Source: Procambarus clarkii (Eukaryota > Arthropoda > Malacostraca > Decapoda > Cambaridae). Taken from it: DNA of 64,000 nt. Under the pieces are notes generated by a model. The model was not told the DNA's origin and made no database searches. It saw nothing but the letters and a program-made list of their open reading frames with translations. This document shows positions 20,931-31,317 of this stretch, piece by piece. The stretch covers positions 10,807,326 to 10,871,325 of the forward strand of contig NC_091208.1 of assembly GCF_040958095.1 (NCBI RefSeq), written 5' to 3'. The number at the start of each line of letters is the position of its first letter. Position 1 is the stretch's first letter. The position numbers were made by a program, and so were the translations under genes.

Positions 20931-21182
20931 CACATGACTGTAAAACTGCCGCCCAGTTGGGTGGGTGTGGAGCACATGACTGTAAAGCTGCCGCCCAGTT
21001 GGGTGGGTGTGGAACACATGACTGTAAAGCTGCCGCCCAGTTGGGTGGGTGTGGAGCACATGACTGTAAAGCTGCCGCCCAGTTGGGTGGGTGTGGAGCA
21101 CATGACTGTAAAGCTGCCGCCCAGTTGGGTGGGTGTGCAGCACATGACTGTAAAGCTGCCGCCCAGTTGGGTGGGTGTGCAG
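20931..21182 (+). repeat. Six-copy 42-bp minisatellite
   Basis: Six units of exactly 42 bp start at 20931, 20973, 21015, 21057, 21099 and 21141, each beginning CACATGACTGTAAA. The related LINE end at about 14890-14940 has a single unit. The unit length is a multiple of three, which gives open frames on both strands; these are not genes. Confidence 0.92.
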
Positions 21183-21334
21183 CAAGACTAGTAACTGTGT
21201 GACTCACTATAGATGTAAAATGCTTTTTATAGTGACTGTTGTGAGCCTCTTGTTGATCACCTGTGACACAAAGATTATTGATGTGTGTATTTGTGTAGGT
21301 GATTAAATATGTATGTGTATGTATATATGTATAC

Positions 21335-21337
<3 letters not shown>

Positions 21338-21402
<65 letters not shown>
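21338..21402. repeat. (AT)n microsatellite
   Basis: AT dinucleotides flanking the left arm of the Penelope-like inverted-repeat unit. A similar tract (22600-22679) flanks the right side. Confidence 0.9.
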
Positions 21403-21412
<10 letters not shown>

Positions 21413-21826
21413 TATTAAATATGACCGAAAAAGTAAGATTAATAATTCTAACACGAATTTTCTCAATCTTTCGTACATTACGCTTCACTGTTGGAGGTAA
21501 ATCAAAAATCAATTCTCCAAAATTCATTTTTATTTCTAGTCTGACGCGACACGGGCGCGTTTCGTAAAACTTATTACATTTTCAAAGACTTTAGTTCACA
21601 AATACACAACTGAATAGAACTTACGTATCTCCGATTTTATATCTACATTTGAGTGAGGTGGAAGGGGTGATGTGGCATTAACACAAGACAGAACAAAATG
21701 TGGTATTAATAGGGTATTAATTTCATCAACACAAGACAGAACAAGAGTATTAATAGGGTATTAATTTCATCAACACAAGACAGAACACGAAGCAATGGAT
21801 ATTGAATAGAAGTGTTTGTAGAAAGC

Positions 21827-22159
21827 CTATTGGTCCATATTTCTTGATGCTTCTATATTGGAGCGGAGTCTTGAGGTGGGTAGAATATAGTTGTGCAATA
21901 ATTGGCTGTTGATTGCTGGTGTTGACTTTTTGATGTGTAGTGCCTCGCAAACGTCAAGCCGCCTGCTATCGCTGTATCTATCGATGATTTCTGTGTTGTT
22001 TACTAGGATTTCTCTGGCGATGGTTTGGTTGTGGGAAGAGATTATATGTTCCTTAATGGAGCCCTGTTGCTTATGCATCGTTAAACGCCTAGAAAGAGAC
22101 GTTGTTGTCTTGCCTATATACGCGTATGGAAATGAAACCAATAGGCTTTCTACAAACAC
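21827..22159 (-). pseudogene. GIY-YIG endonuclease domain fragment (Penelope-like)
   Basis: A 110-residue frame with AYIGKTTTSLSRRLTMH, KEHIISSHNQT, a conserved NNTEII block and RRLDVCEALHIKK followed by PAINSQ. These blocks match the GIY-YIG endonucleases of Penelope-like elements: the YIG tyrosine/glycine, the catalytic-type Arg in SRRL, and the Glu in CEALHI. The RT that normally precedes the domain is missing, and the N-terminal GIY segment is not visible. It probably cannot work alone. Confidence 0.7.
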
Positions 22160-22383
22160 TTCTATTCAATATCCATTGCTTCATGTTCTGTCTTGTGTTG
22201 ATGAAATTAATACCCTATTAATACTCTTGTTCTGTCTTGTGTTGATGAAATTAATACCCTATTAATACCACATTTTGTTCTGTCTTGTGTTAATGCCACA
22301 TCACCCCTTCCACCTCACTCAAATGTAGATATAAAATCGGAGATACGTAAGTTCTATTCAGTTGTGTATTTGTGAACTAAATT

Positions 22384-22433
22384 CTTTGAAAATGTAATAA
22401 GTTTTACGAAACGCGCCCGTGTCGCGTCAGACT
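22384..22433 (+). ncRNA. Hammerhead-ribozyme-like motif in right arm
   Basis: TTTGAAAATG, then a GTAA...TTAC stem II, then GAAA, a CGCG...CGCG stem III, then TC followed by AGACT. The order of elements matches a type I hammerhead as found in Penelope-like terminal repeats. The CUGANGA core is altered, so activity is doubtful. The left arm (reverse strand, about 21538-21592) has the same motif, and there AGTCT can also pair with AGACT as stem I. Confidence 0.4.
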
Positions 22434-22594
22434 AGAAATAAAAATGAATTTTGGAGAATTGATTTTTGATTTACCTCCAACAGTGAAGCGTAATGTACGA
22501 AAGATTGAGAAAATTCGTGTTAGAATTATTAATCTTACTTTTTCGGTCATATTTAATAATATATGTCTACAGGAAAGACTGCTACCAAAATATA

Positions 22595-22599
<5 letters not shown>

Positions 22600-22679
<80 letters not shown>
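22600..22679. repeat. (AT)n microsatellite
   Basis: About 80 bp of AT dinucleotides right of the Penelope-like unit. Confidence 0.9.
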
Positions 22680-22684
<5 letters not shown>

Positions 22685-23548
22685 TGTATGTATGAGTGTG
22701 TGTACATGTGTATACAACATTAATAATTTTGTAACTAGCGTCAAACATTGTTATTTGCTTAGCTAAACGAACTAGAGGGTTCAGTTCCTGAACCGACTAT
22801 GTGCCTCTGTAATCCTTTACACCACCGCCCACGGGATGGGTATGGGGTGCATAATAAAGAAAGAAATAGAAGAAATTGAAATTGCATAATACGGTTATTG
22901 ACATTCAATAATAGTAAGATAAAGCAATGAGGACCAAATGGGAGACCAGTGATCAGATGAATATTACAGACTCAAGGGTAGCCTTCTCTTCTTGTATATA
23001 AATGAAAAAATAAATTCGTTTGTTTAATTCTAATGCTTGTAGGCGAGAACAGTTGTGAACGCCAGCTAGCGCACAAGTACATGAGCACCCAAAATACTTT
23101 TACACAAAAGACATGTACAGACAGGCGTGTGGCTTTTGACTTCTTTTTTATTGATTAATATTAAATATTAGGCGCTTACCTATAATAGTTATCATTTTAT
23201 ACATGTATAACTATCACATAATAAATATAAAAGGAGTTTATCCAAAAACTGACAGAAGTGTTGTGTTTTGTGCGTTGTATCATGTTTGTGGGCATTCGGG
23301 TGTGTTGTGTTTACGCTGGCGGGCGGCGTCCTTACCAACTCCGGATTATGTCTATTACATCACTAAACTTCATTTAATAACTATATATGCCTGTTAAATA
23401 TAAGATTTTAATTGTTAATAGCATTATATTGTCGTTTTAATATGGAACACGTACACATATGCGAAACGTCGAAAGCTGGTGTCCGAAGTGGTAAAAATAT
23501 TAGTGTGCGATGTTGTCAATGTACGGAGTGTCTTGTATCCCGGTCTTG

Positions 23549-23910
23549 CAGGTCCCTGGAATACGATCCCCTGCCGCGAAGAATCGTTTTTTGTTTCTGC
23601 CCGAAACGCTTTGCGTAATAGTGGCTTTAGGCATTGTATGTACTAGCTCTATCTATAAAGCCAACAAACTTTATAAAATCTCTTTATGTATGTACCTTTA
23701 CCTAAATAAATATTCTAATTCTAATTCTAAAAATAAAAAATATTCTAATTCTAATTCTTTTTTCATCCAAGTACACATTTTACTGTTGCGTTAAACAGAG
23801 GCTACAGTTAAGGAATTGCGCCCAGTAAATCCTCCCCGGCCAGGATACGAACCCATGACATAGCGCTCGCGGAACGCCAGGCGAGTGTCTTACCACTACA
23901 CCACGGAGAC
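23549..23910 (-). mobile_element. SINE-1 copy split by a LINE tail
   Basis: 23549-23592 and 23757-23910 are parts of one reversed SINE-1: body segment, then body plus tRNA head ending CCACGGAGAC. Between them (about 23600-23755) lies a plus-strand LINE tail (CTGCCCGAAACGC...ATGTATGTACC) ending in repeated ATTCTAATTCTA. The insertion point is the SINE's own T-run, so the LINE tail is the younger insertion. Confidence 0.75.
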
Positions 23911-23929
23911 TTAATTGTTAAAGTTTGTT

Positions 23930-24070
23930 GACTTTTTACTATAAAACTTAATAGTAATTGAGCTTAAAGTATAAATTGTGTTGACAAAAATATAAATAAA
24001 AAAAGGGGGGAACAAGGCAGAGAATAGCAATTATACAAGTTGGTCAACAAACAGCATTGATAACAATAGT
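23930..24070 (-). mobile_element. Antisense LINE 3' UTR fragment
   Basis: Matches the reverse-strand LINE 3' UTR seen at about 32640-32720 and 38930-39070 (CTTAATAGTAATTGAGC, CAACAAACAGC). It abuts the sense LINE that starts near 24075, giving a head-on junction of two LINE fragments. Confidence 0.5.
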
Positions 24071-24075
24071 TATCA

Positions 24076-25542
24076 GTGAACATCAGTGAAATCCCATCCA
24101 TTGTATACAAGAGCGCCTCCCATGCCCTTGCACCACCTATAGCTCTGCTGTTCAACAAATCCCTTGAGTGTCATACCTTCCCTGATATCCTTAAAAACGC
24201 AAGAGTAACGCCAGTTCATAAAGGAGGTAATCCGACAGACATAAACAACTACAGACCAATATCGAACCTACCCATACTATCAAAAATATTTGAAAAAATT
24301 ATCTACAAACAGCTCTACTCCTATCTCGTAAAATTCGACATTCTTAGTCCCTGTCAGTTTGGCTTCCGCTCTCAAAAGAGTACCAACGATGCAATTATTA
24401 GTCTCCTTGATATAATTTACTCAGCCCTTGACAAAAATGAGTTTCCAATTGGACTCTTCATTGACCTGAGAAAGGCCTTTGATACTGTTAATCACGATTA
24501 CCTCTTATGTAAACTCCATCATTATGGAATCCGAGGCCATGCACTGGACTATATCCAATCCTATCTTAGTGATAGACACCAATGTGTAGCCATCAATAAT
24601 ATAATCTCTCCCATTCTACCAATAACCGTTGGAGTGCCACAGGGCAGCATCTTGGCACCTCTACTATTTCTTATATACATTAATGATCTGCCTAATGTCT
24701 CTAACATTCTGAAACCTATTTTGCTTGCTGATGATACTACCCTCATTTACTCCAACCCCAACCCACATACACTAAATGATGTTGTTAATAATGAACTAAA
24801 AAAAGTCCACTTATGGATGTCAACCAACAAACTAACACTTAACATAGAAAAGACCTACTACATCCTATTTGGAAGCAAATCTACAAATGCAATTCAGCTT
24901 CAGATTGACAATGTAAACATTAGCAATAAAAATGATGGAAAGTTTCTTGGCCTATTCCTAGACAAGAGACTCAACTTCAGTACCCACATACAACACATAA
25001 CTAAGAAAGTCTCTAAAACAGTTGGTATACTCTCCAAAATCAGATATTATGTTCCTAACTCTGCTCTCATCTCTCTATATTATGCACTAATCTATCCCTA
25101 TCTCAACTATGGTATCTGTGCATGGGGTTCAACCACTGCAAACCACCTCAAGTCCATCATCACCCAGCAAAAATCTGCTATCAGAATAATATCAAATTCT
25201 GCTTTCAGACAACACACAGCCCCCTTGTTTAACTCCCTAAACATGCTAAACATAATCTCACTCCACAAATTCTCCTGTGTCAACTACATTTACAAAACCC
25301 TGTTCTTAAATGCAAATCCTTGTCTGAAACTCTTCCTGGACAGATGTAATAGGACCCATTATCACCATACCAGAAATAAATATCTCTTCGATGTCCCCAG
25401 AGTTAAACTTAATCTGTGTAAACACTCTATGCAAATAAAGGGACCCAGTTTATGGAACTCACTCCCTACTGAATTGAAAAGCTGTCCAACTTTTACATCA
25501 TTCAAAATCAATACTAAAAAATACCTAAATTCATCTTCATAG
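24076..25542 (+). pseudogene. LINE ORF2 reverse transcriptase, 5'-truncated
   Basis: 488 codons open from the window's truncation point to a natural stop. The RT includes SKIFEKIIYKQL, QFGFRSQKSTNDAI, motif A ([15 protein letters not shown]), [20 protein letters not shown], motif C as [11 protein letters not shown], and the thumb (NDGKFLGLFLDKRLNF). The C-terminus ends NTKKYLNSSS. The endonuclease is lost by 5' truncation, as usual for target-primed insertion. It belongs to the Jockey/CR1-like part of non-LTR elements; the exact clade was not resolved. It is a relative of the LINE at 38762-44330. Confidence 0.85.
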
Positions 25543-25980
25543 TTTTTCACTTTTTGCCTTAAAATTGCACTGTATCTATTGCTACCCAATCTCCCAACCT
25601 TTATGTTCCCAATTTGAACATCTTTACCATTGTGATCATTGCTGTCTTCTTATATGTGCTGCCAATCTGCTGTATGGTGTCTATTAATCTTGTTTAAATT
25701 ACTAATCAAGCTGTCAATGTAATCAATCAGAGCTTTAATATAACAATGTGCTTTAATATACTTACTTATCTCTCTCATCTCATTTTTCTCTTGTAATGTA
25801 TCTTTCATTTATCAATTCTGATTGAAATTACCTACTTAAAATTATCTGCTAGATTAAGGACCTGCCCGAAACGCTGCGCGTACTAGTGGCTTTACAAGAA
25901 TGTAAATACTGTACTATCCAATGTATTCTCTCAAACCCAATGTACCTTCTTGTATATATATAAATAAAATAAAATAATAA
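25543..25980 (+). mobile_element. LINE 3' UTR and tail shared with SINE-1
   Basis: Following the ORF2 stop, the 3' UTR ends with GACCTGCCCGAAACGC, CGCGTACTAGTGGCT, TACAAGAATGTAA and CTTGTATATAT, then an (ATAAA)n-like tail. The same blocks in the same order form the 3' tail of SINE-1 (for example 40650-40700 and 42255-42335). Confidence 0.85.
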
Positions 25981-26039
25981 TAATAAAAAAATAGTAAGAC
26001 ATGGGTTGACATTAATATTAAAATTCAAATTAAAAAATT

Positions 26040-26160
26040 AAAATGTTTATTCAGGTAAAGTACATACATGCAAGGGGTGATACAAATATTGATGAATTTA
26101 TAGATAGAGCTATAGTATATATACAATGCCTAAAGCCACTATTACGCAAAGCTTTGTATT
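26040..26160 (-). mobile_element. LINE 3'-tail fragment
   Basis: Reversed tail (TTTATTCAGGTAAAG, GTACATACATGC, AGCCACTATTACGCAAAGC) following an (AATAA)n run at about 25965-25990. Confidence 0.7.
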
Positions 26161-26997
26161 TGGCTTTGATACAGTTGCTTTTCAATATTTTCATTACTTT
26201 TAATATTTATATGATGATGTGTGTATTGTGCATTCGGAGAGTAGCATATTGTGAGTGTTGGATAACTTTGAAATACGTGGTGACTGAGGGCCTCATTCAT
26301 TCTCTTAATTGGTCATCCCTCCCTCCGTGTTATTACTCGTGTTTTCCACCTTCTGTTCCTAGGATACTTCTCAATCTCAGACAGATCATCATTTTGGTAC
26401 CCTGGTACTTTGATTTGTCTGCGGGTCAAAGCACCCTATTTTCTGCAATCCGACCGAAGGAGGATACAGAGGGCCATAGTTCCTCTAGCACGGACTAAGT
26501 TGCTGAGTTGGGACCTCAACAGCAGTTCTCGTCACCAGTTGACACTCGCACCCCTACACGTCGGTCAGAGATGATGATATTTACTTAGGTAGGGAATTAG
26601 CTTTCTTTTTACAGAGCACAAAGTTCGCTAATTCTGTAAGTATCATATTTCATTTAGTGGGAAAACCCTTGTTTCTGTCCTATAGAGACTCGGCAAGGTA
26701 TGCCTACAGTCTTGAACTACCTTATTCACTTTTGAAACAATTAAATGTTTCATTTGTTTTAGAAACTATCGGTTTCATTTATTTAGTAGGATTTTCTTGC
26801 CCTTATTCTCTTACATTGAGTACCGGATACAAGATTTCCTGCGATTTTGATTGACTAATCATTTATCCTCCTAAAATTAACGTTAATTGTTAACGATTAA
26901 AATTCCACAGGATAGTTACCTGTTGCTACGTTATCCTGTTACTGACACTTCCATATTACAAGTATATTCGTTGTACATTTATTTGCTATTTTTCAAC

Positions 26998-28260
26998 ATG
27001 TTTCGTCTCCAAGCTTTTCGTAACGATCCAGCAGGTGAAATAGGGAACTTAATTCGTGCCAAGAAGACCGAATTACAAACTCTTGCACACGAGTATCAAG
27101 TAGATGCTCCCCATGGAGCCAACAAAAATGACTTGCACAATTTAATATTGTATCACCTCTTAGATGAAGGGAAGATTGACTCTGAAACTCACGAAAATTA
27201 TTCTATTGCAGATAGACATGTTCTGGTAACTATGAAGCTAAAGCTCGAACTTGCAAAGATCGAGCGGGAACAACAAAAAGAAGCTCCACACATGAGGGAA
27301 AGTGAGGCGGCCCTAAGGAAAGAAGAACAAGAACCTGAGGCGGCCATAAAGAAAGAACAACAAGAACGTGAGGTGGCCCTAAAGGAACGTGAGATGGCCC
27401 TAAAGAAAGAAGAGACGGCCCTACTCCATGAGCGTGAGCGGGTACAGCTTGAAGCAAGACAACGTCACCTGGAGATGCAACGCGAGCATGATAAAAAGCA
27501 AGCTGATATGGCTTTAGCATGTCGCCAACAAGAACTCGTGTTGGAAATTACACACCACACTCAGCGCCAACAAGCTACCGCTAGTCTTCCCGTAAGTTTC
27601 AATGTCTCCCATGCAAGTAAGTTAATGCCACCATTCGTTGAGACAGAGATCGATGTATTTTTCACCACTTTTGAGACCCCTAGCTAAAAACTTAGCTGGC
27701 CTGCAGATCAATGGTCCACCCTTCTCAGAGTGCATCTCACAGGTAGAGCTGCAGTTACTCTCAGTACCTTAGCGTCTGAGAATGACTACCAGACCCTGAA
27801 GCAAGCAGTTTTGGACGCCTACCTTCTCTCCACCGAAAGCTACAGACGAAAATTCCGTGATTATCTAAAGGCAAGTACCACCACCTTTCTAGAATTTGCC
27901 AATACAAAGGAAAGATATTTCATGAAACGGCTGGAAGCAGCACATGTCTCTATATTTTCAGAACTTGTCAACCTCATGCTAGTTGAGGAATTCTTGAGAC
28001 GTGTTCCCCCTTCCGTCCGTTTATATTTAGCAGACAAAGAAGAAACCGACTACATCATATGTGCGAAGTCGGCTGACACCTACAGCCTCATCCATCGGCT
28101 AACACCAGAACCACCTTCCAGTAAGAAGTCTTGGTATAGTTATGATAAAGTGAGTACAGATCAAGCAAGCTCTCAATTGTATTGTAAGTATTGCAAACTC
28201 TATGAACATACCATAGATAAATGTGGAAAAGCTCAATACAAAGGCAATGAAACTCCTAAA
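26998..28260 (+). pseudogene. Family A gag
   Basis: The start at 26998 (MFRLQAFRND) is chosen because upstream sequence is not conserved-looking. An N-terminal SAP-like helical segment (GNLIRAKKTELQTLAHEY) is followed by a long charged coiled coil of about 100 residues (27230-27560), a capsid-like region after the in-frame TAA at 27685-27687 (FRDYLKASTTTFLEFANTK), and one CCHC zinc knuckle (CKYCKLYEHTIDKC, about 28183-28224). The reading frame is the same on both sides of the stop, so this is a single nonsense change. Confidence 0.8.
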
Positions 28261-28299
28261 CCCAAACCGACTCCTCCTAAGTCAGGTAAGCCTGTGATG

Positions 28300-29262
28300 A
28301 ATGTTGGTGTTCCTGTAAATGATCTTTCTCTCTTCAGTAAACACCTGTATCCTGGAACTGTCTCTGCCAGCAGTACAGATTCGGAGGGACGTTTCAAATT
28401 GAAGATCTTGAGGGACACAGCGGCTCTTCAGTCAATAATATTGAAATCAGCTGTGCCTAACATCACCTACACCGGGGAAACCGTCCTTATCACTGACCTC
28501 ACTGCTACCACTCCGTATCCACTCGCCAGAGTCCACCTGGATTGTCCTTTTGTGACCGGTGAAGTCCAAGTCGCCATCAGGGAAAAGCCTTTTCCCATGT
28601 CTGGAGTGCAACTTCTCCTGGGCAACGACTTGGCAGAAGATCTGCAACCGTCCAACCTGATCATCATAGACAAACCCCAGGTGTGTAACTCTGTAGTGGA
28701 CAATCCCATCTTTAAGTATGTTCCAGCAGAGGTCGAAGAAAGTAATAAAGTTTCTCCTCCGGTTTTGGTGACCACCCGTACACAAGCTGCACGCCCGCAA
28801 CCAGCTGACTCTACTGCAACTGCTGTCCCTCAAGTCAATCAGAATCTACCACCGAATCTTACTAGGTTGGAGTTCCGTAAGTTACAGAGGGAAGATCCAT
28901 CATTAACACCATTATTCTTCCAGGCTGAGACTCAACCTGACAGTATCCCTGGGTTCTTCCTAGAGAATCAGTTGCTCTACCTCAGGTACAAACCCAGTAA
29001 GCTGAAGGAGGATGACGATTGGGCAAATGTCGAACAACTAGTGGTTCCCACCAGCCTACGGTCCGATATTCTACACCTGGCCCACGGAGCACTTTCTCAC
29101 TATGGTTTTAACAAAACCTATCATGGAATCAGACAAGACTACTACTGGCCAGGTATGGTTAAAGACGTTAAAAGTTACGTGCAACAGTGTCATACATGTC
29201 AGATGGCAGGTAAACCTAACAACTCTATTCCCCAGGCTCCATTGACCACCGCAGGCACCTGA
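28300..29262 (+). pseudogene. Family A protease and integrase zinc finger
   Basis: Continues the gag frame without a break. A retropepsin-like segment (LRDTAALQSIILKS, then VQLLLGNDLAEDL) lies at about 28405-28640. The catalytic position reads D-T-A rather than D-T-G. The integrase zinc-binding region follows (HGALSHYGFNKTYHG, QQCHTCQMAGKP) at about 29080-29215. The frame ends at a stop created by the 29249-29280 inverted insertion. Confidence 0.78.
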
Positions 29263-29270
29263 CCATCCAG

Positions 29271-30110
29271 GTGCCTGCGGAACCTTTCCACAGACTCGTC
29301 ATAGACTGTGTTGGTCCTTTTCCCCGGACCAGTTCTGGCAACGCCTATATACTAACTATCCTGTGTCCTACCACTAGATTTCCCATAGCAGTTCCAGTAA
29401 AGGACATTACGGCTGCTACTGTGGTGAAACAACTATTGAAGATCTTCACTCAGTATGGATTTCCAAGAGAGGTTCAAAGTGACTGTGGCATCAACTTCAC
29501 CAGTGATCTCTTCAAGAAGACACTGGAAGAGTTGAACATCACACAGGTATTGTGCAGCCCCTATCATCCTGCTTCACAGGGTTCTCTTGAACGTAGTCAT
29601 CAGACTATTGAAGCACTCCTAAAGAAATTTTGCAATGAAACCTCTAAGGACTGGGATAAACAACTTGACCTCATTATGTGCATTTTCAGAAGTCTCCCCA
29701 ATGAGTCTCTAGGAGTATCTCCTTATGAGATGCTCTACGGACGTAAGTGCCGTACTCCTCTCAAAGCTTTTAAAGACTCTCTACGTAATGCCACCTTCAG
29801 TGACCCTCAAAATGTGCCCCGGTTTCTTCAAAACTAAAAACACATTCTAGAGAGAGTACGTAAATTTGCTAATGATAATCTATTGAAAGCTCAGGAGAGG
29901 ATGAAGACTCATTTTGACCAAAGCAGCAAAATCAGGAAATTTAAACCAGGAGACTTCGTGTTGGCATATTTTATTATCCCAGGTTCTCCATTGCAAAACA
30001 AGTTTTCAGGACCTTACCGCGTCAAGGAGTGCAGGAACAACCACAACTACGTTCTTGAGACTCCAGATAGGCGGCGGAAGACTCAGTTGTGCCACGTCAA
30101 TCTCCTGAAG
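29271..30110 (+). pseudogene. Family A integrase core and C-terminal module
   Basis: Core with Asp in VIDCVGPFPRT, Asp in QSDCGINF and Glu in GSLERSHQTI. An in-frame TAA at 29835-29837 replaces the LQNLQHI region of copy A1; the same frame then continues from 29838 (MKAQERMKTHFDQ, FSGPYRVKECRNN) to about 30105. A frameshift follows before RT. The catalytic triad is intact. Confidence 0.82.
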
Positions 30111-31038
30111 CAGTATCAAGGTACTCCCCCACTGTATTGGTATCATTATCCACATTTAAAGGTCCATATCTCCACAGTGAGACCTTCCCTGCTTCTCCTC
30201 CCGAAAGCACTAACACTGAGTCGGTGCCTTCCAACTCGGAAATCCTATCTGATCTTCATACCTATTTGCAGGACAGTAATAGTGCTCCTCTCATCAGAAT
30301 CTTCAAGGAACATCAGAAGTTGTTCAGCGATGATTCACAGGAGTGTAATGTGGTTCAGCACGACACCCGGCCTATTCGTCAACCTTTCTACCGAATCAGC
30401 CCGAGCAAAAAGGAAGTTATGCGTGCTGAGGTACAGTACCTCTTGGATCATGGGCTGGCCACCCCTTGTGAGTCCCCTTGGGCCTCACCCTGCATCTTGG
30501 TGCCAAAACCGCACGGTAAAGTGAGGTTGTGTACCGATTACCGGAAATTGAATCTTGTGACTGTCAAGGATGCTTACCCATTACTTAGAATAGATGACAT
30601 CCTTGACGCCATTGGTAATGCTCGGTATTTATCCAAACTAAACTTACTCAAGGGTTACTACCAAGTATGTTTGACAGAGCGAGCTAAGGAAATATCTGCC
30701 TTCACCACTCCTTTTGGCCTTTACAGATATGAACGCCTTCCATTTGGACTATGTAATGCCCCAGCCACCTTCCAGCGAGCTGTCAACCGCGTCATCCAGG
30801 GCTTAGATAACACCTACGCCTACTTGGATGATATCGTTGTGGCAACCAACACCTGGAGCGAACATCTGCTCCAGCTGCAACGATTGTTCGTCAAGCTCCT
30901 GACAGCCGGCCTCACCATCAACTTGGGCAAGTCCACCTTTGCTAGAGGTAAAGTGCGTTATCTTGGTCATGTGATAGGGAGTGGCAGCCTAGCTCCGTTA
31001 AACATACACACTCAAGCCATCCATTATTACCCACAGCC
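30110..31038 (+). pseudogene. Family A RT with motif A Asp replaced by Asn
   Basis: RT from the linker (RPIRQPFYRISPSKKE) through LPFGLCNAPATFQRAVN and AYLDDIVVATNTW to YLGHVIGSGSLAP. Motif A reads SKLNLLKGYYQ where copy A1 has SQVDLLKGYYQ, so the first catalytic aspartate is lost. A SINE-1 copy interrupts the connection to RNase H at 31039. Confidence 0.85.
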
Positions 31039-31317
31039 TTTTTTTTTTTTTGAGATATATACAAGACTTGTTACATTCTTGTACAGCCACTAGTACGCGT
31101 AGCGTTTCGGGCAAGTCATTAATCCTATGGTCCCTGGAATACGATCCCCTGCCGCGAAGAATCGTTTTTTCATCCAAGTACACATTTTACTGTTGCGTTA
31201 AACAGAGGCTACAGTTAAGGAATTGCGCCCAGTAAATCCTCCCCGGCCAGGATACGAACCCATGACATAGCGCTCGCGGAACGCCAGGCAAGTGTCTTAC
31301 CACTACACCACGGAGAC
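31039..31317 (-). mobile_element. SINE-1 inserted in copy A2 pol
   Basis: Full-length reversed SINE-1 with poly-T at 31039, the longer tail variant (TCATTAATCCTATGG before the body), and a tRNA head ending CCACGGAGAC. It splits the RT from RNase H. It is younger than A2. Confidence 0.88.

Larger units (their letters stand above)
21410..22563 (-). mobile_element. Penelope-like inverted-repeat unit with GIY-YIG loop
   Basis: Left arm 21410-21834 and right arm 22137-22563 are near-perfect reverse complements (about 425 bp each). The 302-bp loop and inner arm edge encode, on the minus strand, a GIY-YIG nuclease domain. Penelope-like elements carry terminal repeats in direct or inverted arrangement and a C-terminal GIY-YIG domain; no RT is present here. 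The arms include a near-duplicated 44-bp stretch (AACACAAGACAGAAC...ATTTCATC) and a hammerhead-like motif. Confidence 0.75.
20848..22867 (+). mobile_element. LINE 3' end, opposite orientation to 14541-15361, split by an inverted-repeat insertion
   Basis: 20848-21330 is the reverse complement of 14800-15010 with an expanded minisatellite, and 22680-22867 matches the reverse complement of the LINE terminus at 14541-14720, ending ATAATAAAGAAAGAAAT. The middle is interrupted by (AT)n and a Penelope-like inverted-repeat unit at 21410-22563. Confidence 0.65.

Noticed and set aside
20931-21182. CRISPR array
   Set aside because: Units are contiguous 42-bp direct repeats with no unique spacers, in a eukaryotic transposon context.
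20889-21207. Repetitive small proteins over the 42-bp minisatellite
   Set aside because: The unit is a multiple of three and lies in a LINE 3' UTR; open frames on both strands are expected.
26000-26998. 5' LTR of copy A2
   Set aside because: No match to TGTGACGATAATC or to the LTR end was found between the LINE tail and gag; the region may be leader sequence, and the LTR seems lost.
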